Assembly: GCF_051401765.1 (NCBI RefSeq)
Contig: NW_027480423.1
Span: 9,424,001-9,488,000, forward strand
Direction: 5' to 3'
Origin: Calliopsis andreniformis
Lineage: Eukaryota > Arthropoda > Insecta > Hymenoptera > Andrenidae
Length of the DNA stretch: 64,000 bases
Shown: positions 12,560 through 26,300 of the stretch, piece by piece
Position numbering within the stretch: the first letter of the stretch is position 1
Layout of the letters: each line of letters opens with the position of its first letter
Translations under genes and position numbers: made by a program
The notes under the pieces: generated by a model
Told to the model about the DNA's origin: nothing
The model's input: only the letters and a program-made list of their open reading frames with translations
Databases searched by the model: none

Positions 12560-15500
12560 CCGGGCAACCTAGGCTTCACGCTAGAGTGTTGCTCCACCAG
12601 ATGGAATAGCTAGGGCCTTGGAAGTCAACGCCCGAAGCATAAAATGCAAAATAAATAGAACAGTTTTTCCATTGTATAAAACGAATAACTGCAACCAGTG
12701 TGAAAGTACTGGTCATTTCTACGTTCCGGGTAACCTATGTTTCACTCTAGGGCGTTGCTCCACCAGATCGAATAGCTAGGGACTTAGAATTTAACGCCAG
12801 AAGGACAAAATGCAATATAAGTACAACAGTTTTTTCATCGTATAAAATGAATAATTGCAGACATTGTGAAAGTAATGGTCATTTCTACGTTCCGGTCAAC
12901 CTAGGCGTCACACTAGGGCGTTGCTCCACCACGTCTAATAGCTACGGCCTTAGAAGTCAACGCCAGGAGCATAAAATACAACATAAATACAACAGCTTTT
13001 CCATCGTATAAAATGAATAACTGCAAACACTGTGCAAGTAATGGTCATTTCTACGTTCCGGGCAACCTAGGCTTCACTCTAGGGCGTTGCTCCACCAGAC
13101 CGAATAGCTAGGGACTTAGAATTCAATGCCAGAAGCATAAAATGCAATATAAATAGAACAGCTTTTCCATCGTAGAAAACGATTAATGGCAACCAGTGCG
13201 AATATTATGGTCATTTCTACGTTCCGGGAAACCTAGGCTTCAGTCTAGGGCCTTCCTCCACCAGATCGAATAGTTAGGGTCTTAGAAGTCAACGCCACAA
13301 GCATAAAATTCCATAAAGATGCAACAGCTTTCCATCGTATAACAGGAATAACTGCAAACAGTGTGATAGTACTGGTCATTACTACGTTCCGGGTAATCCA
13401 GGCTTCACTGTAGGGCGTTGCTCCACCGGACCGAATAGCCAGGGACTTAGAATTCAACGCCAGAAGGATAAAATACAATATAAGTCCACAGTTTTTCCAT
13501 CGTATGAAATGAATAATTGCAGACATTGTGAAAGTAATGGTCATTTCTACGTTCCGGGTTACCTAGGTTTCACACTAGGGCGTTGCTCCACCAGACCGAA
13601 TAGCTAGGGACTTAGAATTCAACGCCAGAAGGATAAAATACAATATAAATACAACAGTTTTTCCATCATATAAAACGAATAATTGCAACCAGTATGAAAG
13701 TTCTGGTCATTTCTACGTTCCGGGCAGCCTAGGCTCCACTCTATGGCGCTCTTCCACCACATCGAATAGCTACGGCCTCAGAAGTCAACGCCTGAAGCAT
13801 AAAATACAATAAAAATACAACAGTCTTTCCATCCTATATCAGGAATAATTGCAACCCGTGTGAAAGTGATGGTCATTTCTACGTTCCGGGCAACATAGGC
13901 TTCACTCTATGGCGTTTTTCCTCCACATCGAATAGCTACGGCCGCAGAAGTCAACGCCTGAAGCATAAAATGCAATAAAAATACAACAGTCTTTCCATCC
14001 TATAACAGGAATAATTGCAACCCGTGTGAAAGTGATGGTCATTTGTACGTTCCAGGCAACCTAGGCTTCACTCTAGGGCGTTGCTCTACCAGATCGAATT
14101 GTTAGGGCCTAAGAAGTGAACGCCAGAAGCATAATATACAATATAAATACAACTGCTTTTCCATCGTACAAAATGAATAATTGCCAACAGTGTGAAAGTA
14201 ATGGTCATATCTACGTTCCGGGCAACCTAGGCTTCACTGTAGGTCGTTGCTCCAACGGATCGAATAGCTAGCGACTTACAATTAAACGCCAGAGGCATAA
14301 AATGTAATAAAAATACAACAGTCTTTCCATCGTATAAAAGGAGTAAATGCAACCAGTGTGAAAGTAATGGTCATTCCGACGTACCGGGCAACCTAGGCTT
14401 CACTCTAGAGCGTTGCTCCACCAGATCGAAGAGTTAGGGCCTTAGAAGACGACGCCAGAAGCATAAGATACAATAAAGACGCAACAGTTTTTCCATCGTA
14501 TAACAGGCGTAATTGCAACCCGTGTGAAGGTAATGGTATGTTCTACGTTCCGGGCAACGTAGGCTTCACTCAAGTGCGGTGCTCCACCAGATCAAACAGC
14601 TGGGGCCTAAGAAGTCAACGCCAGAAGCATAAAATACGATAAAGATGCAACAGTTTTACCATCGTATAAAACGAATAATTGCAACCAGTGTGAAAGTTAT
14701 GGTCATTTCTAAATTCCGAGCAACCTAGGCTTCACTCTATTGCGTTACTCCAGCAGATTGAATAGTTAGGGCCTAAGAAGTGAAAGCCAGAAGCATAAAA
14801 TTCAATATAAATACAACAGTTTTTCCATCATATAAAACGAGTAATTGCAACCAGTATGAAAGTTATGGTCATTTCTACTTTCCAGGCAACCTACGCTACA
14901 CACTAGGGCGTTGCTCCAACAGATTGAAGAGTCAGGGCCTTATAAGTCAACGCCCGAAGCATAAAATGCAATAAAAATACAACAGTTTTTCCATCGTATA
15001 ACAGGATTAATTGCAACCAGTTTGAATGTGATGGTCTTTTCTACGTTCCGGGCAACCTAGGCTTCACTCTAGGGCGTTGCTCCACTAGATCGAATAGTTA
15101 GGGCCTAAGAAGTCAACGCCAGAAGCATAAAATACGATATAAATTCAACAGCTTTTCCATCGTATAAAACGAATAATGGTAACCAGTGTGAAAGTTATGG
15201 TCATTTCTACGTTCCGGTCAACCTAGGCTTCACTCTAGGACGTTGCTCCACCAGATCGAATAGTTAGGGCCTATGAAGTCAACGCCAGAAGCATAAAATA
15301 CAATAAAGGTGCAACAGTTTTTCCATCGTATAACAGGAATAATTGCAACCAGTGTGAAGGTAATGGTATGTTCTACGTTCCGGGCAACCTAGGCTTCACT
15401 CTAGGGCGGTGCTCCACCAGATCAAATAGTTACGGCCTAAGAAGTCAGCGCCAGAAGCATAAATTACAATATAAGTACAACAGCTTTTCCATCGTATATA

Positions 15501-17018
15501 ATGTATATTTGCAAACAGTGTGGAAGTAATTGTCATTTCTACGTTCCGGGCAACCTAGGCTTCACGCTAGAGTGTTGCTCCACCAGATGGAATAGCTAGG
15601 GCCTTGGAAGTCAACGCCCGAAGCATAAAATGCAAAATAAATAGAACAGTTTTTCCATTGTATAAAACGAATAACTGCAACCAGTGTGAAAGTACTGGTC
15701 ATTTCTACGTTCCGGGTAACCTATGTTTCACTCTAGGGCGTTGCTCCACCAGATCGAATAGCTAGGGACTTAGAATTTAACGCCAGAAGGATAAAATGCA
15801 ATATAAGTACAACAGTTTTTTCATCGTATAAAATGAATAATTGCAGACATTGTGAAAGTAATGGTCATTTCTACGTTCCGGTCAACCTAGGCGTCACTCT
15901 AGGGCGTTGCTCCACCACGTCTAATAGCTACGGCCTTAGAAGTCAACGCCAGGAGCATAAAATACAACATAAATACAACAGCTTTTCCATCGTATAAAAT
16001 GAATAACTGCAAACACTGTGCAAGTAATGGTCATTTCTACGTTCCGGGCAACCTAGGCTTCACTCTAGGGCGTTGCTCCACCAGACCGAATAGCTAGGGA
16101 CTTAGAATTCAACGCCAGAAGGATAAAATACAATATAAATACAACAGTTTTTCCATCATATAAAACGAATAATTGCAACCAGTATGAAAGTTCTGGTCAT
16201 TTCTACGTTCCGGGCAGCCTAGGCTCCACTCTATGGCGCTCTTCCACCACATCGAATAGCTACGGCCTCAGAAGTCAACGCCTGAAGCATAAAATACAAT
16301 AAAAATACAACAGTCTTTCCATCCTATATCAGGAATAATTGCAACCCGTGTGAAAGTGATGGTCATTTCTACGTTCCGGGCAACATAGGCTTCACTCTAT
16401 GGCGTTTTTCCTCCACATCGAATAGCTACGGCCGCAGAAGTCAACGCCTGAAGCATAAAATGCAATAAAAATACAACAGTCTTTCCATCCTATAACAGGA
16501 ATAATTGCAACCCGTGTGAAAGTGATGGTCATTTGTACGTTCCAGGCAACCTAGGCTTCACTCTAGGGCGTTGCTCTACCAGATCGAATTGTTAGGGCCT
16601 AAGAAGTGAACGCCAGAAGCATAATATACAATATAAATATAACAGTTTTTCCATTGTATAAAACGAATAATAGCAATCAGTGTGAAAGTTGTGGTCATTT
16701 CTACGTTCCGGGCAACCTAGGCTTCACTCTAGGGCGTTGCTCTACCAGATCGAATTGTTAGGGCCTAAGAAGTGAACGCCAGAAGCATAATATACAATAT
16801 AAATACAACTGCTTTTCCATCGTACAAAATGAATAATTGCCAACAGTGTGAAAGTAATGGTCATATCTACGTTCCGGGCAACCTAGGCTTCACTGTAGGT
16901 CGTTGCTCCACCCGATCGAATAGCTAGCGACTTACAATTAAACGCCAGAGGCATAAAATATAATAAAAATACAACAGTCTTTCCATCGTATAAAAGGAGT
17001 AATTGCAACCAGTGTGAA
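12560..17018 (+). repeat. Macro-block S, copy 1 (about 27 monomers)
   Basis: This block matches 30,973-35,597 and 42,095-46,451. It starts at the GGCTTCACGCTAGAGTG monomer (12,572; 30,985; 42,101). The offset to S2 is 18,413 bp before, and 18,579 bp after, a point near 14.1 kb. S1 therefore lacks one 166-bp monomer that S2 and S3 keep, the subtype reading AATAATAGCAATCAGTG. Markers include CCACCGGACCGAATAGCC, GAAGTGAAAGCCAG (14,780) and GGCATAAAATGTAATAAAA. Its second half resembles the second half of P, so P and S share an older HOR ancestor. Confidence 0.85.
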
Positions 17019-17159
17019 AGTAATGGTCATTCCGACGTACCGGGCAACCTGGGCTTCACTCTAGAGCGTTGCTCCACCAGATCGAAGAGTTAGGGCCTAT
17101 GAAGTCAACGCCAGAAGCATAAAATACAATAAAGGTGCAACAGTTTTTCCATCGTATAA

Positions 17160-20100
17160 CAGGAATAATTGCAACCAGTGTGAAGGTAATGGTATGTTCT
17201 ACGTTCCGGGCAACCTAGGCTTCACTCTAGGGCGGTGCTCCACCAGATCAAATAGTTACGGCCTAAGAAGTCAGCGCCAGAAGCATAAATTACAATATAA
17301 GTACAACAGCTTTTCCATCGTATATAATGTATATTTGCAAACAGTGTGGAAGTAATTGTCATTTCTACGTTCCGGGCAACCTAGGCTTCACGCTAGAGTG
17401 TTGCTCCACCAGATGGAATAGCTAGGGCCTTGGAAGTCAACGCCCGAAGCATAAAATGCAAAATAAATAGAACAGTTTTTCCATTGTATAAAACGAATAA
17501 CTGCAACCAGTGTGAAAGTACTGGTCATTTCTACGTTCCGGGTAACCTATGTTTCACTCTAGGGCGTTGCTCCACCAGATCGAATAGCTAGGGACTTAGA
17601 ATTTAACGCCAGAAGGATAAAATGCAATATAAGTACAACAGTTTTTTCATCGTATAAAATGAATAATTGCAGACATTGTGAAAGTAATGGTCATTTCTAC
17701 GTTCCGGTCAACCTAGGCGTCACTCTAGGGCGTTGCTCCTCCACGTCTAATAGCTACGGCCTTAGAAGTCAACGCCAGGAGCATAAAATACAACATAAAT
17801 ACAACAGCTTTTCCATCGTATAAAATGAATAACTGCAAACACTGTGCAAGTAATGGTTATTTCTACGTTCCGAGCAACCTAGGCTTCACTCTAGGGCGTT
17901 GCTCCACCAGATCGAATAGTTAGGGCCTAAGAAGTCAACGCCAGAAGCATAAAATACGATATAAATACAACAGCTTTTCCATCGTAGAAAACGATTAATG
18001 GCAACCAGTGCGAATGTTATGGTCATTTCTACGTTCCGGGAAAGCTAGGCTTCAGTCTAGGGCCTTCCTCCACCAGATCGAATAGTTAGGGCCTTAGAAG
18101 TCAACGCCAGAAGCATAAAATTCCATAAAGATGCAACAGCTTTCCATCGTATAACAGGAATAACTGCAAACAGTGTGATAGTACTGGTCATTACTACGTT
18201 CCGGGTAATCCAGGCTTCACTGTAGGGCGTTGCTCCACCAAATCGAATAGTTAGGGCCTTAGAAGTCAACGCCCGAAGCATACAATACAATATAAGTACA
18301 AGAGTTTTTCCATCGTATAAAATGAATGATTGCGAACATTGTGAAAGTAATGGTCATTTCTACGTTCCGGGCAACCTAGGCTGCACTCTAGGGTGTTGCT
18401 CCAGCAGACCGAATAGCCAGGGACTTAGAATTCAACGCCAGAAGGATAAAATACAATATAAGTCCACAGTTTTTCCATCGTATGAAATGAATAATTGCAG
18501 ACATTGTGAAAGTAATGGTCATTTCTACGTTCCGGGTTACCTAGGTTTCACACTAGGGCGTTGCTCCACCAGACCGACTAGCTAGGGACTTAGAATTCAA
18601 TGCCAGAAGGATAAAATACAATATAAATACAACAGTTTTTCCATCATATAAAACGAATAATTGCAACCAGTATGAAAGTTCTGGTCATTTCTACGTTCCG
18701 GGCAGGCTAGGCTCCACTCTATGGCGCTCTTCCACCACATCGAATAGCTACGGCCTCAGAAGTCAACGCCTGAAGCATAAAATACAATAAAAATACAACA
18801 GTCTTTCCATCCTATATCAGGAATAATTGCAACCCGTGTGAAAGTGATGGTCATTTCTACGTTCCGGGCAACATAGGCTTCACTCTATGGCGTTTTTCCT
18901 CCACATCGAATAGCTACGGCCGCAGAAGTCAACGCCTGAAGCATAAAATGCAATAAAAATACAACAGTCTTTCCATCCTATAACAGGAATAATTGCAACC
19001 CGTGTGAAAGTGATGGTCATTTGTACGTTCCAGGCAACCTAGGCTTCACTCTAGGGCGTTGCTCTACCAGATCGAATTGTTAGGGCCTAAGAAGTGAACG
19101 CCAGAAGCATAATATACAATATAAATATAACAGTTTTTCCATTGTATAAAACGAATAATAGCAATCAGTGTGAAAGTTGTGGTCATTTCTACGTTCCGGG
19201 CAACCTAGGCTTCACTCTAGGGCGTTGCTCTACCAGATCGAATTGTTAGGGCCTAAGAAGTGAACGCCAGAAGCATAATATACAATATAAATACAACTGC
19301 TTTTCCATCGTACAAAATGAATAATTGCCAACAGTGTGAAAGTAATGGTCATATCTACGTTCCGGGCAACCTAGGCTTCACTGTAGGTCGTTGCTCCACC
19401 CGATCGAATAGCGAGCGACTTACAATTAAACGCCAGAGGCATAAAATATAATAAAAATACAACAGTCTTTCCATCGTATAAAAGGAGTAATTGCAACCAG
19501 TGTGAAAGTAATGGTCATTCCGACGTACCGGGCAACCTAGGCTTCACTCTAGAGCGTTGCTCCAACAGATCGAAGAGTTAGGGCCTTAGAAGACATCGCC
19601 AGAAGCATAAGATACAATAAAGACGCAACAGTTTTTCCATCCTATAACAGGCATAATTGCAACCAGTGTGAAGGTAATGGTATGTTCTACGTTCCGGGCA
19701 ACGTAGGCTTCACTCAAGTGCGGTGCTCCACCAGATCAAACAGCTGGGGCCTAAGAAGTCAACGCCAGAAGCATAAAATACGATAAAGATGCAACAGTTT
19801 TACCATCGTATAAAACGAATAATTGCAACCAGTGTGAAAGTTATGGTCATTTCTAAATTCCGAGCAACCTAGGCTTCACTCTATTGCGTTGCTCCAGCAG
19901 TTTGAATAGTTAGGGCCTAAGAAGTGAACGCCAGAAGCATAAAATTCAATATAAATACAACAGTTTTTCCATCATATAAAACGAGTAATTGCAACCAGTA
20001 TGAAAGTTATGTTCATTTCTACTTTCCAGGCAACCTACGCTACACACTAGGGCGTTGCTCCAACAGATTGAAGAGTCAGGGCCTTATAAGTCAACGCCCG

Positions 20101-20477
20101 AAGCATAAAATGCAATAAAAATACAACAGTTTTTCCATCGTATAACAGGATTAATTGCAACCAGTTTGAATGTGATGGTCTTTTCTATGTTCCGGGCAAC
20201 CTAGGCTTCACTCTAGGGCGTTGCTCCACTAGATCGAATAGTTAGGGCCTAAGAAGTCAACGCAAGAAGCATAATATACAATATAAATATAACAGATTTT
20301 CCATCGTATAAAACGAATAACAGCAATCAGTGTGACAGTTATGGTCATTTCTACGTTCCGGGCTACCTAGGCTTCACTCTAGGACGTTGCTCCACCAGAT
20401 CGAATAGTTAGGGCCTATGAAGTCAACGCCAGAAGCATAAAATACAATAAAGGTGCAACAGATTTTCCATCGTATAA
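17160..20477 (+). repeat. 20-monomer tandem duplication, copy a (3,318 bp)
   Basis: This segment is directly followed by its copy at 20,478-23,3xx at offset 3,318 bp. Much of it (17,858-20,476) also matches 3,922-6,540 in P1 at offset 13,936 bp. All three copies share the otherwise rare variant CGAATAGCGAGCGAC. Differences from copy b seen by eye are single bases: CCGACTAGC against CCGAATAGC (18.58 kb), GTACAAAATG against GTACGAAATG (19.3 kb), TCTACG against TCTGCG and GGTGCTCC against GGTACTCC. This is a very young duplication. Confidence 0.85.
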
Positions 20478-23320
20478 CAGGAATAATTGCAACCAGTGTG
20501 AAGGTAATGGTATGTTCTACGTTCCGGGCAACCTAGGCTTCACTCTAGGGCGGTGCTCCACCAGATCAAATAGTTACGGCCTAAGAAGTCAGCGCCAGAA
20601 GCATAAATTACAATATAAGTACAACAGCTTTTCCATCGTATATAATGTATATTTGCAAACAGTGTGGAAGTAATTGTCATTTCTACGTTCCGGGCAACCT
20701 AGGCTTCACGCTAGAGTGTTGCTCCACCAGATGGAATAGCTAGGGCCTTGGAAGTCAACGCCCGAAGCATAAAATGCAAAATAAATAGAACAGTTTTTCC
20801 ATTGTATAAAACGAATAACTGCAACCAGTGTGAAAGTACTGGTCATTTCTACGTTCCGGGTAACCTATGTTTCACTCTAGGGCGTTGCTCCACCAGATCG
20901 AATAGCTAGGGACTTAGAATTTAACGCCAGAAGGATAAAATGCAATATAAGTACAACAGTTTTTTCATCGTATAAAATGAATAATTGCAGACATTGTGAA
21001 AGTAATGGTCATTTCTACGTTCCGGTCAACCTAGGCGTCACTCTAGGGCGTTGCTCCTCCACGTCTAATAGCTACGGCCTTAGAAGTCAACGCCAGGAGC
21101 ATAAAATACAACATAAATACAACAGCTTTTCCATCGTATAAAATGAATAACTGCAAACACTGTGCAAGTAATGGTTATTTCTACGTTCCGAGCAACCTAG
21201 GCTTCACTCTAGGGCGTTGCTCCACCAGATCGAATAGTTAGGGCCTAAGAAGTCAACGCCAGAAGCATAAAATACGATATAAATACAACAGCTTTTCCAT
21301 CGTAGAAAACGATTAATGGCAACCAGTGCGAATGTTATGGTCATTTCTACGTTCCGGGAAAGCTAGGCTTCAGTCTAGGGCCTTCCTCCACCAGATCGAA
21401 TAGTTAGGGCCTTAGAAGTCAACGCCAGAAGCATAAAATTCCATAAAGATGCAACAGCTTTCCATCGTATAACAGGAATAACTGCAAACAGTGTGATAGT
21501 ACTGGTCATTACTACGTTCCGGGTAATCCAGGCTTCACTGTAGGGCGTTGCTCCACCAAATCGAATAGTTAGGGCCTTAGAAGTCAACGCCCGAAGCATA
21601 CAATACAATATAAGTACAAGAGTTTTTCCATCGTATAAAATGAATGATTGCGAACATTGTGAAAGTAATGGTCATTTCTACGTTCCGGGCAACCTAGGCT
21701 GCACTCTAGGGTGTTGCTCCAGCAGACCGAATAGCCAGGGACTTAGAATTCAACGCCAGAAGGATAAAATACAATATAAGTCCACAGTTTTTCCATCGTA
21801 TGAAATGAATAATTGCAGACATTGTGAAAGTAATGGTCATTTCTACGTTCCGGGTTACCTAGGTTTCACACTAGGGCGTTGCTCCACCAGACCGAATAGC
21901 TAGGGACTTAGAATTCAATGCCAGAAGGATAAAATACAATATAAATACAACAGTTTTTCCATCATATAAAACGAATAATTGCAACCAGTATGAAAGTTCT
22001 GGTCATTTCTGCGTTCCGGGCAGGCTAGGCTCCACTCTATGGCGCTCTTCCACCACATCGAATAGCTACGGCCTCAGAAGTCAACGCCTGAAGCATAAAA
22101 TACAATAAAAATACAACAGTCTTTCCATCCTATATCAGGAATAATTGCAACCCGTGTGAAAGTGATGGTCATTTCTACGTTCCGGGCAACATAGGCTTCA
22201 CTCTATGGCGTTTTTCCTCCACATCGAATAGCTACGGCCGCAGAAGTCAACGCCTGAAGCATAAAATGCAATAAAAATACAACAGTCTTTCCATCCTATA
22301 ACAGGAATAATTGCAACCCGTGTGAAAGTGATGGTCATTTGTACGTTCCAGGCAACCTAGGCTTCACTCTAGGGCGTTGCTCTACCAGATCGAATTGTTA
22401 GGGCCTAAGAAGTGAACGCCAGAAGCATAATATACAATATAAATATAACAGTTTTTCCATTGTATAAAACGAATAATAGCAATCAGTGTGAAAGTTGTGG
22501 TCATTTCTACGTTCCGGGCAACCTAGGCTTCACTCTAGGGCGTTGCTCTACCAGATCGAATTGTTAGGGCCTAAGAAGTGAACGCCAGAAGCATAATATA
22601 CAATATAAATACAACTGCTTTTCCATCGTACGAAATGAATAATTGCCAACAGTGTGAAAGTAATGGTCATATCTACGTTCCGGGCAACCTAGGCTTCACT
22701 GTAGGTCGTTGCTCCACCCGATCGAATAGCGAGCGACTTACAATTAAACGCCAGAGGCATAAAATATAATAAAAATACAACAGTCTTTCCATCGTATAAA
22801 AGGAGTAATTGCAACCAGTGTGAAAGTAATGGTCATTCCGACGTACCGGGCAACCTAGGCTTCACTCTAGAGCGTTGCTCCAACAGATCGAAGAGTTAGG
22901 GCCTTAGAAGACATCGCCAGAAGCATAAGATACAATAAAGACGCAACAGTTTTTCCATCCTATAACAGGCATAATTGCAACCAGTGTGAAGGTAATGGTA
23001 TGTTCTACGTTCCGGGCAACGTAGGCTTCACTCAAGTGCGGTACTCCACCAGATCAAACAGCTGGGGCCTAAGAAGTCAACGCCAGAAGCATAAAATACG
23101 ATAAAGATGCAACAGTTTTACCATCGTATAAAACGAATAATTGCAACCAGTGTGAAAGTTATGGTCATTTCTAAATTCCGAGCAACCTAGGCTTCACTCT
23201 ATTGCGTTGCTCCAGCAGTTTGAATAGTTAGGGCCTAAGAAGTGAACGCCAGAAGCATAAAATTCAATATAAATACAACAGTTTTTCCATCATATAAAAC
23301 GAGTAATTGCAACCAGTATG
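20478..23320 (+). repeat. 20-monomer tandem duplication, copy b (shortened)
   Basis: This is copy b of the 3,318-bp tandem duplication and also the left part of macro-block P, copy 2. It tracks copy a almost base for base until about 23,320. There the GCAACCAGTATGAA monomer fuses into the next one (TGTGATGGTCTTTTC), so one monomer is lost in a hybrid. Beyond that point the sequence follows P1 rather than copy a. Confidence 0.8.
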
Positions 23321-26300
23321 AATGTGATGGTCTTTTCTATGTTCCGGGCAACCTAGGCTTCACTCTAGGGTGTTGCTCCACTAGATCGAATAGTTAGGGC
23401 CTAAGAAGTCAACGCAAGAAGCATAATATACAATATAAATATAACAGATTTTCCATCGTATAAAACGAATAACAGCAATCAGTGTGACAGTTATGGTCAT
23501 TTCTACGTTCCGGGCTACCTAGGCTTCACTCTAGGACGTTGCTCCACCAGATCGAATAGTTAGGGCCTATGAAGTCAACGCCAGAAGCATAAAATACAAT
23601 AAAGGTGCAACAGATTTTCCATCGTATAAAACGAATAACAGCAATCAGTGTGAAAGTAATGGTCATTTCTACGTTCCGGTCAACCTAGGCGTCACTCTAG
23701 GGCGTTGCTCCACCACGTCTAATAGCTACGGCCTTAGAAGTCAACGCCAGGAGCATAAAATACAATATAAATACAACAGCTTTTCCATCGTATAAAATGA
23801 ATAACTGCAAACACTGTGCAAGTAATGGTCATTTCTACGTTCCGGGCAACCTAGGCTGCACTCTAGGGTGTTGCTCCACCAGATGGAATAGCTAGGGCCT
23901 TAGAAGGGAACGCCCGAAGCATAAAATGCAAAATAAATATAACTGCTTTTCCATCGTACGAAACGAATAACAGCAAACAGTCTGAAAGTACTGGTCTTTT
24001 CTACGTTCCGGGTAACCTAGGTTTCACACTAGGGCGTTGCTCCACCAGACCGAATAGCCAGGGACTTAGAATTCAACGCCAGAAGGATAAAATACAATAT
24101 AAATACAACAGTTTTTCCATCATATAAAACGAATAATTGCAACCAGTATGAAAGTTCTGGTCATTTCTACGTTCCGGGCAGCCTAGGCTCCACTCTATGG
24201 CGCTCTTCCACCTCATCGAATAGCTACGGCCTCAGAAGTCAACGCCTGAAGCATAAAATACAATAAAAATACAACAGTCTTTCCATCCTATATCAGGAAT
24301 AATTGCAACCCGTGTGAAAGTGATGGTCATTTCTACGTTCCGGGCAACATAGGCTTCACTCTATGGCGTTTTTCCTCCACATCGAATAGCTACGGCCGCA
24401 GAAGTCAACGCCTGAAGCATAAAATGCAATAAAAATACAACAGTCTTTCCATCCTATACCAGGAATAATTGCAACCCGTGTGAAAGTGATGGTCATTTGT
24501 ACGTTCCAGGCAACCTAGGCTTCACTCTAGGGCGTTGCTCTACCAGATCGAATTGTTAGGGCCTAAGAAGTGGACGCCAGGAGCATAATATACAATATAA
24601 ATATAACAGTTTTTACATTGTATAAAACGAATAATAGCAATCAGTGTGAAAGTTGTGGTCATTTCTACGTTCCGGGCAACCTAGGCTTCGCTCTAGGGCG
24701 TTGCTCCACCACGTCTAATAGATACGGCCTTAGAAGTCAACGCCAGGAGCATAAAATACAACATAAATACAACAGCTTTTCCATCGTATAAAATGAATAA
24801 CTGCAAACACTGTGCAAGTAATGGTCATTTCTACGTTCCGGGCAACCTAGGCTTCACTCTAGGGCGTTGCTCCACCAGACCGAATAGCTAGGGACTTAGA
24901 ATTCAATGCCAGAAGCATAAAATGCAATATATATAGAACAGCTTTTCCATCGTTTAAAACGAATAATAGCAACCAGTGTGAAAGTTATGGTCATTTCTAC
25001 GTTCCGGGCAACCTAGGCTTCACTCTATGGCGTGCTCCACCAGATCGAATAGTTAGGGCTTTAGAAGTCAACGCCCGAAGCATTAAATACAATAAAGATG
25101 CAAGAGTTTTTCCATAGCATAACAGGAATAATTTCCACCAGTGTGAAGGTAATGGTATGGTCTACGTTCCGGGCAACCTAGGCTTCACTCTAGGGCGGTG
25201 CTCCACCAGATCAAATAGTTAGGGCCTGAGAAGTCAACGCCAAAAGAATAAAATACGATATAAGTACAACAGTTTTTCCATCGTATAAAATGAATGATTG
25301 CGAACATTGTGAAAGTAATGGTCATTTCTACGTGCCTGGCAACCTACGCGTCACTCTAGGGCGTTGCTGCTCCACATCTGATAGCTACGGCCTTAGAAGT
25401 TAACGCCGGAAGCATAAAATACAATATAAATACAACAGCTTCGCCATCGTATAAAATGAATAATTGCAAACAGTGTGAAGGTAATGGTCACTTCTACGTT
25501 CCGAGCAACCTAGGCTTCACTCTAGGGCGTTGCTCCACCAGATCGAATAGTTAGGGCCTAAGAAGTCAACGCCAGAAGCATAAAATACGATATAAATACA
25601 ACAGCTTTTCCATCGTAGAAAACGATTAATGGCAACCAGTGCGAATGTTATGGTCATTTCTACGTTCCGGGAAACCTAGGCTTCAGTCTAGGGCCTTCCT
25701 CCACCAGATCGAATAGTTAGGGCCTTAGAAGTCAACGCCAGAAGCATAAAATTCCATAAAGATGCAACAGCTTTCCATCGTATAACAGGAATAACTGCAA
25801 ACAGTGTGATAGTACTGGTCATTACTACGTTCCGGCTAATCCAGGCTTCACTGTAGGGCGTTGCTCCACCAAATCGAATAGTTAGGGCCTTAGAAGTCAA
25901 CGCCAGGAGCATAAAATACAACATAAATACAACAGCTTTTCCATCGTATAAAATGAATAACTGCAAACACTGTGCAAGTAATGGTCATTTCTACGTTCCG
26001 GGCAACCTAGGCTGCACTCTAGGGTGTTGCTCCACCAGATGGAATAGCTAGGGCCTTAGAAGTGAACGCCCGAAGCATAAAATGCAAAATAAATATAACT
26101 GCTTTTTCATCGTACGAAACGAATAACAGCAACCAGTCTGAAAGTACTGGTCATTTCTACGTTCCGGGTAACCTAGGTTTCACACTAGGGCGTTGCTCCA
26201 CCAGACCGAATAGCCAGGGACTTAGAATTCAACGCCAGAAGGATAAAATACAATATAAGTCCACAGTTTTTCCATCGTATGAAATGAATAATTGCAGACA

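Noticed and set aside
13245..13544. Reverse-strand open frames of 77-99 codons (also near 4.1, 8.8, 18.1, 21.4, 25.7, 30.3, 31.7, 38.0 and 42.8 kb)
   Set aside because: They are antisense readings of the same monomers. Hydrophobic-looking stretches come from the A/T-rich repeat and change identity at each monomer boundary.
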